Shown here piece after piece: positions 49,358 through 57,901 of a DNA stretch of 64,000 nucleotides. Source of the stretch: Phenylobacterium sp. (GTDB lineage: Bacteria > Pseudomonadota > Alphaproteobacteria > Caulobacterales > Caulobacteraceae). Every line of letters starts with the position of its first letter. The stretch's first letter is position 1. The notes under the pieces are model-generated. The model was not told where the DNA came from. It did not search any database and was given only the letters and a program-made list of their open reading frames with translations. Location: positions 157,693-221,692 of the forward strand of contig NZ_JAUSCJ010000041.1 of assembly GCF_030651185.1 (NCBI RefSeq). Direction: 5' to 3'. Made by a program: the position numbers and the translations under genes.

Positions 49358-49387
49358 AGAGGGGTCCCCGCAGCGGGACCCCTCTTT
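49358..49387 (+). terminator. Intrinsic terminator after pal
   Basis: AGAGGGGTCCC-CGCAGC-GGGACCCCTCT is a perfect 11-bp stem and six-base loop, followed by TT. It lies 30 bases after the pal stop and before cpoB, so most pal transcripts should end here. Confidence 0.85.
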
Positions 49388-49452
49388 GCGTTCTGGACTA
49401 ATCCTTTGGACGGGCCCCAATTTGGCCCACCCGACCTGAAGATGATGACCGC

Positions 49453-50301
49453 ATGACCCTTCGCCGCCTCGCCCTCGCCTCCGCCGCCGTCCTGACCCTG
49501 GTCAGCGCCGCGCCCGCCCTGGCCCAGACCCCCATCGATCCCCTGGACGCCCGCGACGCCCGGCGCCTGGACCGCATGGAACAGGTGATGCGCGAGCTGC
49601 GGTCCATCGTCTTCCAGGGCCGCGACTCCGGAAAGCCGGTGGTCGTGCAGCCCGCCGAGACCGACTACCAGCTGCAGGAACTGACCCGGCGCATCGCCGA
49701 CCTTGAACAGGCCCTGACCCGGGTAAACGGCCAGCTCGAGACCACCAACCACGACCTGGAACTGGTCAAGCGCGACGCCGAGGCCGTGAAGCGCGACAAC
49801 AAGGCCCTGGCCGACCGCCTGGGCGGCGTCGAGCAGCGCCAGGTCGCCCCCGCGCCTGACACCCCGGCGCCGGACCTCGCCGGCGGCTCGGCCTACGCCG
49901 CCGCCCCGGTCCAGACCGCGTCGGAGGCGTTCACCGCCGCCCGCCAGCTGATGCTCGGCGGCGACTACACCGGCGCGGAAGAGGCGTTCCGCGACTATGT
50001 CGGCCGCTATGAGGACAGCGCCAAGGCGCCGGAGGCCCGCTACTGGCTGGGCAAGACTCTGGCCGCCCGCGGCGCCAACGCCGACGCGGCCCAGGCCTAT
50101 ATCGGCGCGATCCGTGGCTGGCCCGCCACCGCCTGGGCGCCCGACGCCACGGTGGAACTGGCCCGTTCGCTGGTGGCCATCAAGAAGCCCACCGACGCCT
50201 GCCAGATCCTGGGCGAGTTCGACCGCCGCTATCCCAAGGCGACCGCCGCCGTGAAGGACCGCGCCACCGCCGCCCGGACCCAGGCCAAGTGCGCGGTCTG
50301 A
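49453..50301 (+). CDS. cpoB: Tol-Pal-associated cell division coordinator CpoB (YbgF)
   Basis: 282 residues. A signal peptide (about 1-24, ALAQ) precedes a coiled-coil (about 30-115: LQELTRRIADLEQALTRVNGQLETTNHDLELVKRDAEAVKRDN), then a linker and TPRs (EAFTAARQLMLGGDYTGAEEAFRDYVGRYEDSAKAPEARYWLGKTL). This is the standard CpoB order: trimerising coil, then TolA/PBP1B-binding TPR domain. It comes after the pal terminator and its stop overlaps tilS by 13 bases. Confidence 0.95.
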   Translation: MTLRRLALASAAVLTLVSAAPALAQTPIDPLDARDARRLDRMEQVMRELRSIVFQGRDSGKPVVVQPAETDYQLQELTRRIADLEQALTRVNGQLETTNHDLELVKRDAEAVKRDNKALADRLGGVEQRQVAPAPDTPAPDLAGGSAYAAAPVQTASEAFTAARQLMLGGDYTGAEEAFRDYVGRYEDSAKAPEARYWLGKTLAARGANADAAQAYIGAIRGWPATAWAPDATVELARSLVAIKKPTDACQILGEFDRRYPKATAAVKDRATAARTQAKCAV

Positions 50302-51509
50302 CCGCCGCCGTCCACGAGGTTCTAGACCGCCGACTGCTGAGCGCCTCCCTCGCGCCGATCGCCCTGGCGCTTTCGGGGGGCGGGGATTCCCTGGCCCTGG
50401 CCCTGATCGCCGCCGACTGGGCCCGGGCCCACGGGCGGCGCCTGCTGATCCTCACCGTCGACCATCGCCTGCGCCCTGAAAGCGCCGCCTGGACCCAGGC
50501 CTGCGCCGCCACCGCCGACCGGCTCGGCGCGGACTTTCAGGCGCTCGCCTGGGAGGGCGACAAGCCCGCCACCGGCCTGCCCGCCGCGGCGCGGGCCGCC
50601 CGGCACCGCCTGATCGCCGACGCCGCCCGCACGGCGAGCGCGAAGGTGGTCCTGATGGGCCACACCGCCAGCGACCGCCTGGAGGCCGCCGCGATGCGTC
50701 AGGCCGGCGCCACGACCCCGAGCCCGCGGGAATGGGCCCCGTCGCCCGCCTGGCCCGAGGGCCGCGGCGTCTTCCTGCTGCGACCGATGCTCGCCCAGAC
50801 CCGCGCCGAGCTCCGCGTCTGGCTGGCGGCCCACGGCGAGACCTGGATCGAGGACCCCGCCAACGAGGATAGCCGCTTCGCCCGGGCTCGCGCTCGGGCG
50901 GGCCTGACGGGCATCGAGACCGACGACATCGCAATGGCTCCGGACCTCGCCGATCTCGCCGGCGCCGTGACCGATCTGGCGGGCGGGCTCGGCCTGCCCC
51001 GCGAGCGCCTGCGGGAGGCGTCACAGGCCTTCCTCGCCGCCGCCTGCCTCTGCGCCGCCGGAACCAGTCGGCCGCCCCGTGGCGCCCGCCTTGAGCGTCT
51101 TGCGGAGGCGCTCAGGGGAGACGCCGACCTCACCGCCACCCTGGCCGGGGCGCGGATCGAGGCGGATGGGGACCAGGGGCGGTTCCTGCGCGAGGCGGGA
51201 GAGGCTCGGCGGGGCGGCCTCGCCGCCCTGACCCTGGCCGCCGGGGAGACCGACGTCTGGGACGGGCGCCTCGAGATCACCGCCGCGCGGCCGCTGACCA
51301 TCCGGGCCCTGACCGGCCACGCCGCCGGGCTCTCGCGCCTTCAGCGCGCGGCCCTGCAGCGTCTGCCGGCCGGCGCGCGGGGCGCGCTGCCCTTCATCGA
51401 CGGCGAAGGCTCGCCCCTGCTGGCGGCGATCCCGGGGGTCTCGGCGCGTCCCCTGGCCCTGGACCGCCTGCGGGCGGTCTGTGGCGTCATGCAAATGGAA
51501 CCGGCCTAG
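50289..51509 (+). CDS. tilS: tRNA(Ile)-lysidine synthetase TilS
   Basis: 406 residues with a GTG start inside the cpoB end. The PP-loop SGGGDSLAL (about 29-37) and TVDHRLRPES are the catalytic N-terminal motifs; GHTASDRLE and the later DPANEDSRFARARAR block are typical. It modifies C34 of tRNA-Ile(CAU) to lysidine, essential for reading AUA. The last part shows the weak C-terminal domain. The coupling with the Tol operon is common in Caulobacterales. Its stop shares a CTAG with the convergent hydrolase. Confidence 0.95.
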   Translation: MRGLTAAVHEVLDRRLLSASLAPIALALSGGGDSLALALIAADWARAHGRRLLILTVDHRLRPESAAWTQACAATADRLGADFQALAWEGDKPATGLPAAARAARHRLIADAARTASAKVVLMGHTASDRLEAAAMRQAGATTPSPREWAPSPAWPEGRGVFLLRPMLAQTRAELRVWLAAHGETWIEDPANEDSRFARARARAGLTGIETDDIAMAPDLADLAGAVTDLAGGLGLPRERLREASQAFLAAACLCAAGTSRPPRGARLERLAEALRGDADLTATLAGARIEADGDQGRFLREAGEARRGGLAALTLAAGETDVWDGRLEITAARPLTIRALTGHAAGLSRLQRAALQRLPAGARGALPFIDGEGSPLLAAIPGVSARPLALDRLRAVCGVMQMEPA

Positions 51510-52369
51510 CCCGCCATCACGTGCTCGATCCCGACGATGATCGGATCGGCGAAACGCTTGCCCAGCAGGGTCGAGTGGTTGGCGCCGGCGATGTCGGCGA
51601 CATAGCCGCGGGCCGAGGCGTGGGCCGGGGCGGCCTGGATCGCCTTCAGGCGCGCGGGCAATCGCGTGGCCCCGGCATTGACCACCGCCACCGGCAGGTC
51701 GGGACGATAGTGGCCGATCTCGCGGCCCTGCGCCGAGGTCGCCGCCCAATGGACCACCTCCTCCGCCGACCAGTGGGCGTGGCTGGCCAGGCCGTAGATG
51801 CGGCGCTTCTCGATGGAGGCCTCGCCCTCCAGGCCGATCTTGTCGCCGACCACCAGGGCGAACGGCTTCATGAAGCCAAGGCCGGACCAGCGGCCGACCA
51901 GCCTCATGGCGTTGCGGAAGCCGTTGATCACGCGGGCGGCGCCGGGACTCTCGATGGTCTCCGGCGTGACGGCGTCCACCAGCACCACGCCGGCCACCCG
52001 GTCATGGTTGCGGCCGACGAACACCCGCAGCAGCAGGCCGCCCATGGAATGGCCCACGAGGATCAGCGGGCCAGCCTCGCCCACATGAGCCAGCAGGATC
52101 TCCAGGTCGATGGCGATGGCCCGGCCGTCGCGGGGCCGGGGGCCCGGATCGGAATAGCCGAGACCCGCCCGGTCATAGGCCAGGCTGCGCAGGCCCTTGT
52201 CGGCCAGACGCTGCTGGACGACCGCCCAGTCGGCGGCGCAGCCGAAGGCGCCACACTCCAAGACGATCAGCGGCCGGGAGCTCTCAGGTCCCGCCCGCAC
52301 AGCGCGCAACCGCCGCCCGCCGATGTCGACGAGCTCTCCGCGCGTGGGATGGAAACCCGCCTTGGCCAT
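51506..52369 (-). CDS. Alpha/beta-hydrolase
   Basis: 287 residues. GPESSRPLIVLECGAFGCAADWAVVQQRLA is the oxyanion loop; SLAYDRAGLGYSDPGPRPRDG is the hydrolase DRxGxGxS block. The catalytic serine is in ILVGHSMGGLLLRVFV. Late His in GANHSTLLGKRFA. Possible lid (about 150-215). The substrate is unknown. In related genomes a protease gene (ftsH) often follows tilS; here this convergent hydrolase stands in that place. Confidence 0.9.
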   Translation of the reverse strand: MAKAGFHPTRGELVDIGGRRLRAVRAGPESSRPLIVLECGAFGCAADWAVVQQRLADKGLRSLAYDRAGLGYSDPGPRPRDGRAIAIDLEILLAHVGEAGPLILVGHSMGGLLLRVFVGRNHDRVAGVVLVDAVTPETIESPGAARVINGFRNAMRLVGRWSGLGFMKPFALVVGDKIGLEGEASIEKRRIYGLASHAHWSAEEVVHWAATSAQGREIGHYRPDLPVAVVNAGATRLPARLKAIQAAPAHASARGYVADIAGANHSTLLGKRFADPIIVGIEHVMAG

Positions 52370-52416
52370 GGGCGAGACCTAGGCGCCGCCCAGGTCTCAC
52401 GCAAGTCCGTTTGGGG

Positions 52417-52920
52417 CTATTTCCAGACAACCGTTTGCGGCGCCTCGGAGGGGCCGTAGTCGATCTCCACCCGGGTCACCGCCTTGGCGCCGGCCGGCAC
52501 GTCGAAGGGGGCGCGGGGGGTGGTGGGCTTCAAGGCCACCGGCGCGCCGCCATCGAAAGAGACCCGCACATTGCGCACCCCGGTTTCCGGATTGGCCAGG
52601 AAGCCCGGCTGGTCGGCCGCGGCGCCGGTCTCGGTGACCACGAAGAAGCGCTTGGTCTGGCTGGCGCCGGCGTACCACATGATATTCAGCTGCCGCCCCC
52701 CCACCCGCCAGTTCGGGGTCATGGCCACGGTCGCGACCGAGCCCTTGGTCTTGATCTCGACGCTCTGGGCCGGAAGGATGCCGTGGGCGCCCTCGGCGGT
52801 GGACAGCGCCAGACTCGCCGGCGCCGCCGGAGCCGCGGGTTCGCTCTTCCCGCAGGCGGCGAGAGAACTGCTCAGTAGAAGGACGGACGCGAGCGCAAGC
52901 CCGCTGAAGCCTGAACGCAT
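52417..52920 (-). CDS. Putative lipoprotein, unknown family
   Basis: The ATG at 52920 (MRSGFSGLALASVLL) gives 167 residues. The lipobox LAAC follows a hydrophobic stretch (LASVLLLSSSLAAC). The mature domain is beta-rich (VEIKTKGSVATVAMTPNWRVGGRQLNIMWYAGASQTKRFFVVTETG) and ends with a YGPSEAPQTVVWK tail. The MWYAGA segment is weakly similar to the WYAGAGRPTMLMFW segment of the 285-residue protein at 20347, but this may be chance. Function unknown. Confidence 0.72.
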   Translation of the reverse strand: MRSGFSGLALASVLLLSSSLAACGKSEPAAPAAPASLALSTAEGAHGILPAQSVEIKTKGSVATVAMTPNWRVGGRQLNIMWYAGASQTKRFFVVTETGAAADQPGFLANPETGVRNVRVSFDGGAPVALKPTTPRAPFDVPAGAKAVTRVEIDYGPSEAPQTVVWK

Positions 52921-53036
52921 GGGTCGTTTCCTCGTTTTTATGACACGAGGATGGGCAGAAGCTTGGCCACACACAAGGCCGTGCGCGGAACCCTTACAGG
53001 GGCTAGGTTTGCGGTCCCAGGGAGAGGAATTCGACC

Positions 53037-53438
53037 ATGCTGAGGCTGATTCTGGCGGTGATTCTCGGGCCCCTGATCGGGCTTGTCGTGCTGGGCACCG
53101 TCGACGGCGCGGCCAACACGATCTTCCCGCCGCCGGCCGGCGTGAACCTCACCGATCCTGCGGCCATCCGCGCGGCCACCGCGGTCCTGCCCTTCGGCGC
53201 GCAGGTCGGCGCCATTCTGGCCTGGCTGCTGGGGGCGCTGGGCGGCGCCTGGAGCGCCAACCTGATCGCCGGACGCCGGGCCCTGGCCGGCCGCATCGTC
53301 AGCGGCCTGTTCCTGGCCTTCGCCGCCTGGACGATGGCCACGACCGCCTATCCGCTGTGGACGCGGGTGGGCCTTGTGATCGCAGTGCTGATTGCGGCCG
53401 TGGCGGCGGACCGCGCCTCAGGCAAGGCTAGGAATTAG
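53037..53438 (+). CDS. Small membrane protein, unknown family
   Basis: 133 residues with four hydrophobic helices (about 3-25, 50-75, 80-105 and 110-128). The first loop holds FPPPAGVNLTDPAAIRAATAVLP. No family is recognised with certainty. It overlaps the convergent peptidase gene by 11 bases. Confidence 0.65.
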   Translation: MLRLILAVILGPLIGLVVLGTVDGAANTIFPPPAGVNLTDPAAIRAATAVLPFGAQVGAILAWLLGALGGAWSANLIAGRRALAGRIVSGLFLAFAAWTMATTAYPLWTRVGLVIAVLIAAVAADRASGKARN

Positions 53439-54204
53439 CGGCGAAGGTCAGGGTCTCGCGGACCCGCTTGCCCTTCTTGGACTTCTTGCCCTTGCCGGCC
53501 TTGGCCTCCATCAGCGCCTTCTTGCTCTCCGGAATCTCGGAGACCGTGGCCAGGCGCACGCGGGGCGAGACATAGGCGCCGAGCTTGATGGGCAGGTCGG
53601 CCTTGGTGGCGAATTCGCGGCCAATGAAGACCAGCGGGTTCAACGGCTTGCCGTCCTGGCGGATCTCGAAGTGGACGTGCGGGCCGGTGGAGGTGCCTGT
53701 CGAGCCCATGCGGCCCACCGTCCTGCCGGCCTCGACGTAGCTTCCCTTCTTCACGCCGCGCTCGATCTTGCCGAGGTGGGAGTAGAAGCTCGTCAGGCCC
53801 ACGCCGTGCTCGACCTCGACATAGCGGCCATAGGAAGGGCTCTCGCCAGAGCGTTTCACGATGCCGTCGGACACCGCGACCACGCGGGTCCCGGTGGGCC
53901 CGGCGATATCGACGCCCTCATGCAGGCGGCCGCGGTCTTCCCAGGGCAGGCGACGCAGGCCGAAGGGGGAGTTGATCTTCTCACCCGGAACCGGATTGCC
54001 GCACTCGAAGGCCGGCGGCGGGGCCGGCGGCGCGGCGTCCTCGACCGGAGCCTCGACGACAACGGGCTTGCTCTCGGGCTTGGCGACATTGGGCAGGGCC
54101 GCATAGGCGACCGTGGCGACTCCCAGGGCCAGGGCGCCGGCGAAGGCAGCCTCCAGGCCGAAATGGCGCACGCGGTCTTTTGTCGGCAAGAACTTCGAAA
54201 ACAA
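53428..54204 (-). CDS. M23-family (LytM-type) metallopeptidase
   Basis: 258 residues. An N-terminal anchor or signal helix (AAFAGALALGVATVAYA) leads to the domain. Metal ligands are present: HEGVDIAGPTG (HxxxD) and GPHVHFEIRQ (HxH), so it is likely active. INSPFGLRRLPWEDRGRLHEG is the family N-block. The tail (residues about 230-250: AKAGKGKKSKKGKRVRE) is very Lys-rich, perhaps binding wall polymers or nucleic acid. No coiled-coil as in EnvC. It likely cleaves peptidoglycan crosslinks in the periplasm. Confidence 0.92.
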   Translation of the reverse strand: MFSKFLPTKDRVRHFGLEAAFAGALALGVATVAYAALPNVAKPESKPVVVEAPVEDAAPPAPPPAFECGNPVPGEKINSPFGLRRLPWEDRGRLHEGVDIAGPTGTRVVAVSDGIVKRSGESPSYGRYVEVEHGVGLTSFYSHLGKIERGVKKGSYVEAGRTVGRMGSTGTSTGPHVHFEIRQDGKPLNPLVFIGREFATKADLPIKLGAYVSPRVRLATVSEIPESKKALMEAKAGKGKKSKKGKRVRETLTFAANS

Positions 54205-54438
54205 GCGGAACCTCTTCCAGTACAGTCGAGCTTAAAAAGCGTCCGCTAGAGGTGTGCGGACCAGCTTCGACCATTTCCCACGGATGTGCGTGGGCTAGAT
54301 GCCGGGGCTTTTGGACGAAAAAGCGGCAGGGTTAATGATTTACCTTTGACCTATTGTCGCGGCGGCGAACGAAGCGCCACCATAGAGTCCACTGGTAAAC
54401 GGTGTTCTTACAAACCTGCGGCAAATTGGCAGGAAGCC

Positions 54439-54469
54439 GCCGCCGGGTCCTTGCGAAGACTCCGGCGGC
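54439..54469 (-). terminator. Possible hairpin terminator after pntB
   Basis: GCCGCCGG pairs with CCGGCGGC (54439-54446 and 54462-54469), with a GTC/GAC inner extension and a bulge. It lies 17 bases downstream of the pntB stop. No T-tract follows on the minus strand, so efficiency is uncertain. Confidence 0.4.
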
Positions 54470-54485
54470 GCGCGGTGGTGACCGC

Positions 54486-55910
54486 TCAGAGACCCTTGAG
54501 GATCCCCTCGACCATCTTCTTGGCGTCCCCGAACAACATCATGGTGTTGTCGCGGAAGAAGAGTTCGTTCTCGACCCCGGCATAGCCGGAGCTCATGCCA
54601 CGCTTCACGAACAGCACGGTGCGGGCCTTTTCGACATCCAGGATCGGCATGCCGTAGATGGCGCTGGTGGGGTCGGTCTTGGCGGCCGGGTTGGTGACGT
54701 CGTTGGCGCCGATCACGAAGGCCACGTCGGCGCTGGCGAACTCGGCGTTGATGTCCTCCAGCTCGAAGACCTCGTCATAGGACACATTGGCCTCGGCCAG
54801 CAGCACGTTCATGTGCCCGGGCATCCGGCCGGCGACGGGGTGGATGGCGTACTTCACCTCCACGCCCTCTTCCTTCAGCTTGTCGCCCATTTCGCGCAGG
54901 GCATGCTGGGCCTGGCTGACGGCCATGCCGTAGCCGGGGACGATGATCACCTTGGAGGCGTTCTTCATGATGAAGGCCGCGTCCTCGGCCGAGCCCTGCT
55001 TGACCGGCCGGGTCTCGACCTTGCCGCCGCTGGCCGCGGCCGCGTCATCAGCCCCGAACCCGCCCAGGATCACGGAGATGAAGCTGCGGTTCATCGCCTT
55101 GCACATGATGTAGCTGAGGATCGCGCCGGACGAGCCCACGAGCGCGCCGGTGATGATCAGGGTCACGTTCTCGAGCGTGAAGCCGAGGGCCGCCGCCGCC
55201 CAGCCGGAATAGCTGTTCAGCATGGAGACCACGACGGGCATGTCGGCGCCGCCGATGGGGATGATCAGGGTGATCCCGATCAGCAGGCTGAGGAAGAGGA
55301 TCGCCCAGAAGGCCCAGATGACCTCAGGCTGCCCGCCCCCCATCACCAGCACCACCACCAGGGCGACGATGGCCAGCGCGATAACGATGTTCAGCAGGTG
55401 GCGTCCCGGCAGCATGATCGGCGCGCCGCTCATATTGCCGTTCAGCTTCAGGGCCGCGATGATCGAGCCGGTCAGGGTCACGGCCCCAATGGCCAGGCCG
55501 AGCGACAACTCCACCAGGGAGTTGATGTGGATCGTGCCGTCTTCGCCGAGGATGCCATAGGCGGCGGGCGTGTAGATGGCGGCGACAGCCACCAGACAGG
55601 CCGCGGCGCCCACCAGGCTGTGGAAGGTGGCCACCAGCTGCGGCATGGAGGTCATGGCGACCTTGCGGGCGATCACCGCGCCGACCGTGCCGCCGATGGC
55701 GACGCCGCCGACGATCAGGCCCAGCGTGATGGTGTCCAGCGCCTGTTGGCCCCAGAGGGTCAGCAGGGTGGTGCCCACCGCGATGGCCATCCCGATCATG
55801 CCGTTGCGGTTGCCCGCCTGGCTGGTGGTGGGGCTGGACAGGCCGCGCAGGGCAAGGATGAAGAGGACGCCCGAGACGATGTAGGCGATGGCCGCGAGAT
55901 TGGCGTTCAC
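54486..55910 (-). CDS. pntB: NAD(P) transhydrogenase subunit beta PntB
   Basis: 474 residues. Nine or so transmembrane helices up to about 290, then the NADP-binding dIII domain with VIIVPGYGMAVSQAQHALREM and YAIHPVAGRMPGHMNVLLAEANVSYDEV, both signatures. IGANDVTNPAAKTDPTSAIYGMPIL is also conserved. It moves hydride between NADH and NADP+ with proton flow. It overlaps pntAB by four bases. The three-gene form is typical of alphaproteobacteria and contrasts with the two-gene E. coli form. Confidence 0.97.
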   Translation of the reverse strand: MNANLAAIAYIVSGVLFILALRGLSSPTTSQAGNRNGMIGMAIAVGTTLLTLWGQQALDTITLGLIVGGVAIGGTVGAVIARKVAMTSMPQLVATFHSLVGAAACLVAVAAIYTPAAYGILGEDGTIHINSLVELSLGLAIGAVTLTGSIIAALKLNGNMSGAPIMLPGRHLLNIVIALAIVALVVVLVMGGGQPEVIWAFWAILFLSLLIGITLIIPIGGADMPVVVSMLNSYSGWAAAALGFTLENVTLIITGALVGSSGAILSYIMCKAMNRSFISVILGGFGADDAAAASGGKVETRPVKQGSAEDAAFIMKNASKVIIVPGYGMAVSQAQHALREMGDKLKEEGVEVKYAIHPVAGRMPGHMNVLLAEANVSYDEVFELEDINAEFASADVAFVIGANDVTNPAAKTDPTSAIYGMPILDVEKARTVLFVKRGMSSGYAGVENELFFRDNTMMLFGDAKKMVEGILKGL

Positions 55911-56251
55911 TTCGCGGCGTCCTTCTGCACGGGCTTGTCCTTCTTCTTGTACATGGCCAGCATCCGCTGGGTGACCAGGAAGCCGCCGAAGATGTTCACC
56001 GCGGCGAAGGCGGCGGCGATGGCGCCGGCCCCTTTCGAGATCATCACGTTCTGGGTCAGGCCCGCATCAGGCCCGCCGCTGGCGGCGGCGGCCAGCAGGG
56101 CGCCGACGATGATCACCGAGGAGATGGCGTTGGTCACCGCCATCAGCGGGGTGTGCAGGGCGGGGGTCACACTCCAGACGACATAGTAGCCGACGAAGAT
56201 CGCCAGCACGAAGATCGCCAGGCGGAAGACTGTGGGATCGACGGCTTCCAT
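55907..56251 (-). CDS. pntAB: NAD(P) transhydrogenase subunit alpha part 2 (PntAB)
   Basis: 114 residues with three transmembrane helices. FVGYYVVWSVTPALHTPLMAVTNAISSVIIVGAL is the diagnostic PntA membrane segment, here as a separate gene, and GGFLVTQRMLAMYKKK the C-terminal segment. It follows the dI subunit by 17 bases and couples it to PntB. Confidence 0.95.
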   Translation of the reverse strand: MEAVDPTVFRLAIFVLAIFVGYYVVWSVTPALHTPLMAVTNAISSVIIVGALLAAAASGGPDAGLTQNVMISKGAGAIAAAFAAVNIFGGFLVTQRMLAMYKKKDKPVQKDAAK

Positions 56252-56268
56252 CGTTTCCTCCTTGGGAT

Positions 56269-57402
56269 CTAGCTGTTGAGCGCGGGGTGGACGACCTTGC
56301 CGCCCTGGGTGACCAGGGCCGCCTTGAGGATCTCGTCCTCCAGGTCGGGGGCGAACTTGCCCTCCTTGTCCAGCAGCAGGCCGGCGAAGGCGAACAGGTT
56401 GCGGGCGTAAAGGGCCGAGGCGTCTGTGGCGATACGGCCGGGCAGGTTGGCGACGCCGAGGATCTTGGCGCCGTTGGCGGTGACCGCCACCTCGCCCAGC
56501 TTGGCGCCGACGACATTGCCGCCCTGCTCGATGGCCAGGTCCACCAGGATCGAGCCGGGGCGCATGGAGGCCACCTGCTCGGCGCTCACCAGCTTGGGCG
56601 CCGGGCGGCCGGGGATCAGGGCGGTGGTGATGACGATGTCCTGTTTGGCGATGTGGCTGGACACCAGGGCCGCCTGCTTGGCCTGGTACTCGGCGCTCAT
56701 CTCCTTGGCGTAGCCGCCGGCGGTCTGGGCGTTCTTGAATTCCTCGTCCTCGACCGCCAGGAACTTGGCGCCGAGGCTCTCGACCTGTTCCTTGGTGGCG
56801 GGACGGACATCGGTAGCGGTGACGACAGCGCCCAGACGGCGCGCCGTGGCGATGGCCTGCAGGCCGGCGACGCCGACCCCCATCACGAAGACCTTGGCGG
56901 CGGCGACAGTGCCCGCCGCGGTCATCATCATCGGCATGGCCCGGCCATAAGCCTCGGCGGCCTCGATCACCGCGCGATAGCCCGCCAGGTTGGCCTGGGA
57001 GGACAGGGCGTCCATCACCTGGGCCCGGGTGATGCGCGGCACGAACTCCATGGCGAAGGCCGTCGCGCCCTTGGCGGCGATGGCGTTCAGCGCGTCCTTG
57101 TCCATGTGCGGGTTGAGCAGGGCCACGACGAGGGCGCCGGACTTCAGAGCCGCGATCTCGGCGGCCTCGGGGGCGCGGACCTTGAACAGGATGTCGGCCT
57201 TGCCGATGGCGGCCTTGGCGTCCTTGGCGATCTCGGCGCCGGCGGCCTGATAGTCGGCGTCGGGATAGGCCGCCGCCGTTCCGGCGCCGCTCTCGACCAC
57301 CACCGAGAATCCGGCGGCGATCAGCTTCTTCACCGTCTCGGGGACGGCGGCGACCCGGGTCTCGCCGGCGCGGCGTTCAGTGGTGACGGCTATGACGGCC
57401 AT
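56269..57402 (-). CDS. pntAA: NAD(P) transhydrogenase subunit alpha part 1 (PntAA)
   Basis: 377 residues, the NAD(H)-binding dI domain. ERRAGETRVAAVPETVKKLIAAGF is the AlaDH/PNT N-terminus; VFVMGVGVAGLQAIATARRLGAVVTATDVRP is the NAD motif. ALIPGRPAPKLV and GSILVDLAIEQGGNV are conserved. No membrane helices, as expected for the split form. It is the first gene of the pntAA-AB-B operon, the coxIV-like gene lies upstream in the same direction with a hairpin between. Confidence 0.97.
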   Translation of the reverse strand: MAVIAVTTERRAGETRVAAVPETVKKLIAAGFSVVVESGAGTAAAYPDADYQAAGAEIAKDAKAAIGKADILFKVRAPEAAEIAALKSGALVVALLNPHMDKDALNAIAAKGATAFAMEFVPRITRAQVMDALSSQANLAGYRAVIEAAEAYGRAMPMMMTAAGTVAAAKVFVMGVGVAGLQAIATARRLGAVVTATDVRPATKEQVESLGAKFLAVEDEEFKNAQTAGGYAKEMSAEYQAKQAALVSSHIAKQDIVITTALIPGRPAPKLVSAEQVASMRPGSILVDLAIEQGGNVVGAKLGEVAVTANGAKILGVANLPGRIATDASALYARNLFAFAGLLLDKEGKFAPDLEDEILKAALVTQGGKVVHPALNS

Positions 57403-57515
57403 GCGCCTGTTTCCCCCAAGTCAGTGTTGGCCGGACCATACGGGGGGCAGGCTGAGCTTGTCCAGCTATCGACCTGGGATATCCGAACGTTTGTTTGAAT
57501 CACCCAAACGACATC

Positions 57516-57541
57516 GGGCGCGCCGAGGATCCGGCGCGCCC
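57516..57541 (-). terminator. Perfect hairpin between coxIV-like gene and pntAA
   Basis: GGGCGCGCCG-GATCCT-CGGCGCGCCC on the minus strand is a perfect 10-bp GC stem with a six-base loop, followed by GATGTCGTTT. It lies after the coxIV-like stop and 114 bases before the pntAA start. It could end the small transcript, giving pnt its own promoter. Confidence 0.6.
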
Positions 57542-57586
57542 GACAGGTCTTTCAGGACGGCGCGCGGCGATCGCGCGCCAGCCACC

Positions 57587-57817
57587 TTAGTGTGCGGCGT
57601 CGGGCTTTTCGCGCAGGAAGACGACGCCCAGAACGGTCATAACGGCGGCGCTGATGAAGCCGGCCAGAAAGCCCGCGGGGGTGCAGAACCAGACCACCAG
57701 CAGCACCATCAGGGCGGCGATCGACAGCGAGCCCCACTTGGTCAGGCCGTTGAACAGGTTGAACGTCGCGACCTGCTCGGAAATGTCCATGTCGCCGCGG
57801 TGATATTCGGAAGCCAT
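57587..57817 (-). CDS. aa3-type cytochrome c oxidase subunit IV
   Basis: 76 residues. ASEYHRGDMDISEQVATFNLFNGLTKWGSL is the conserved N-terminus of the small bacterial aa3-oxidase subunit IV (HxGDMDISEQxxTF), followed by two hydrophobic stretches, one through VLLVVWFCTPAGFLAGFISAAVMTVLGVVFL. In related genomes this short gene often lies beside pnt. It would be embedded in the cytoplasmic membrane as a minor subunit. Confidence 0.88.
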   Translation of the reverse strand: MASEYHRGDMDISEQVATFNLFNGLTKWGSLSIAALMVLLVVWFCTPAGFLAGFISAAVMTVLGVVFLREKPDAAH

Positions 57818-57901
57818 AGAAGGGCGTCTCTCAACTTGGGAAGCAATGGGAGAAAGCGGACCTACACGGTCCGCCCCGTCGGCTCAAGAGCGCCTTGTAT
57901 C

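Noticed and set aside
54402-56186. 594-residue plus-strand ORF opposite pntB/pntAB
   Set aside because: Antisense to well-conserved pnt genes; His/Asp/Gly-rich shadow translation.
57478-57510. CGTTTG...CAAACG inverted repeat before pntAA
   Set aside because: Arms of only six bases with an eleven-base gap; could be chance, and the adjacent hairpin is much stronger.
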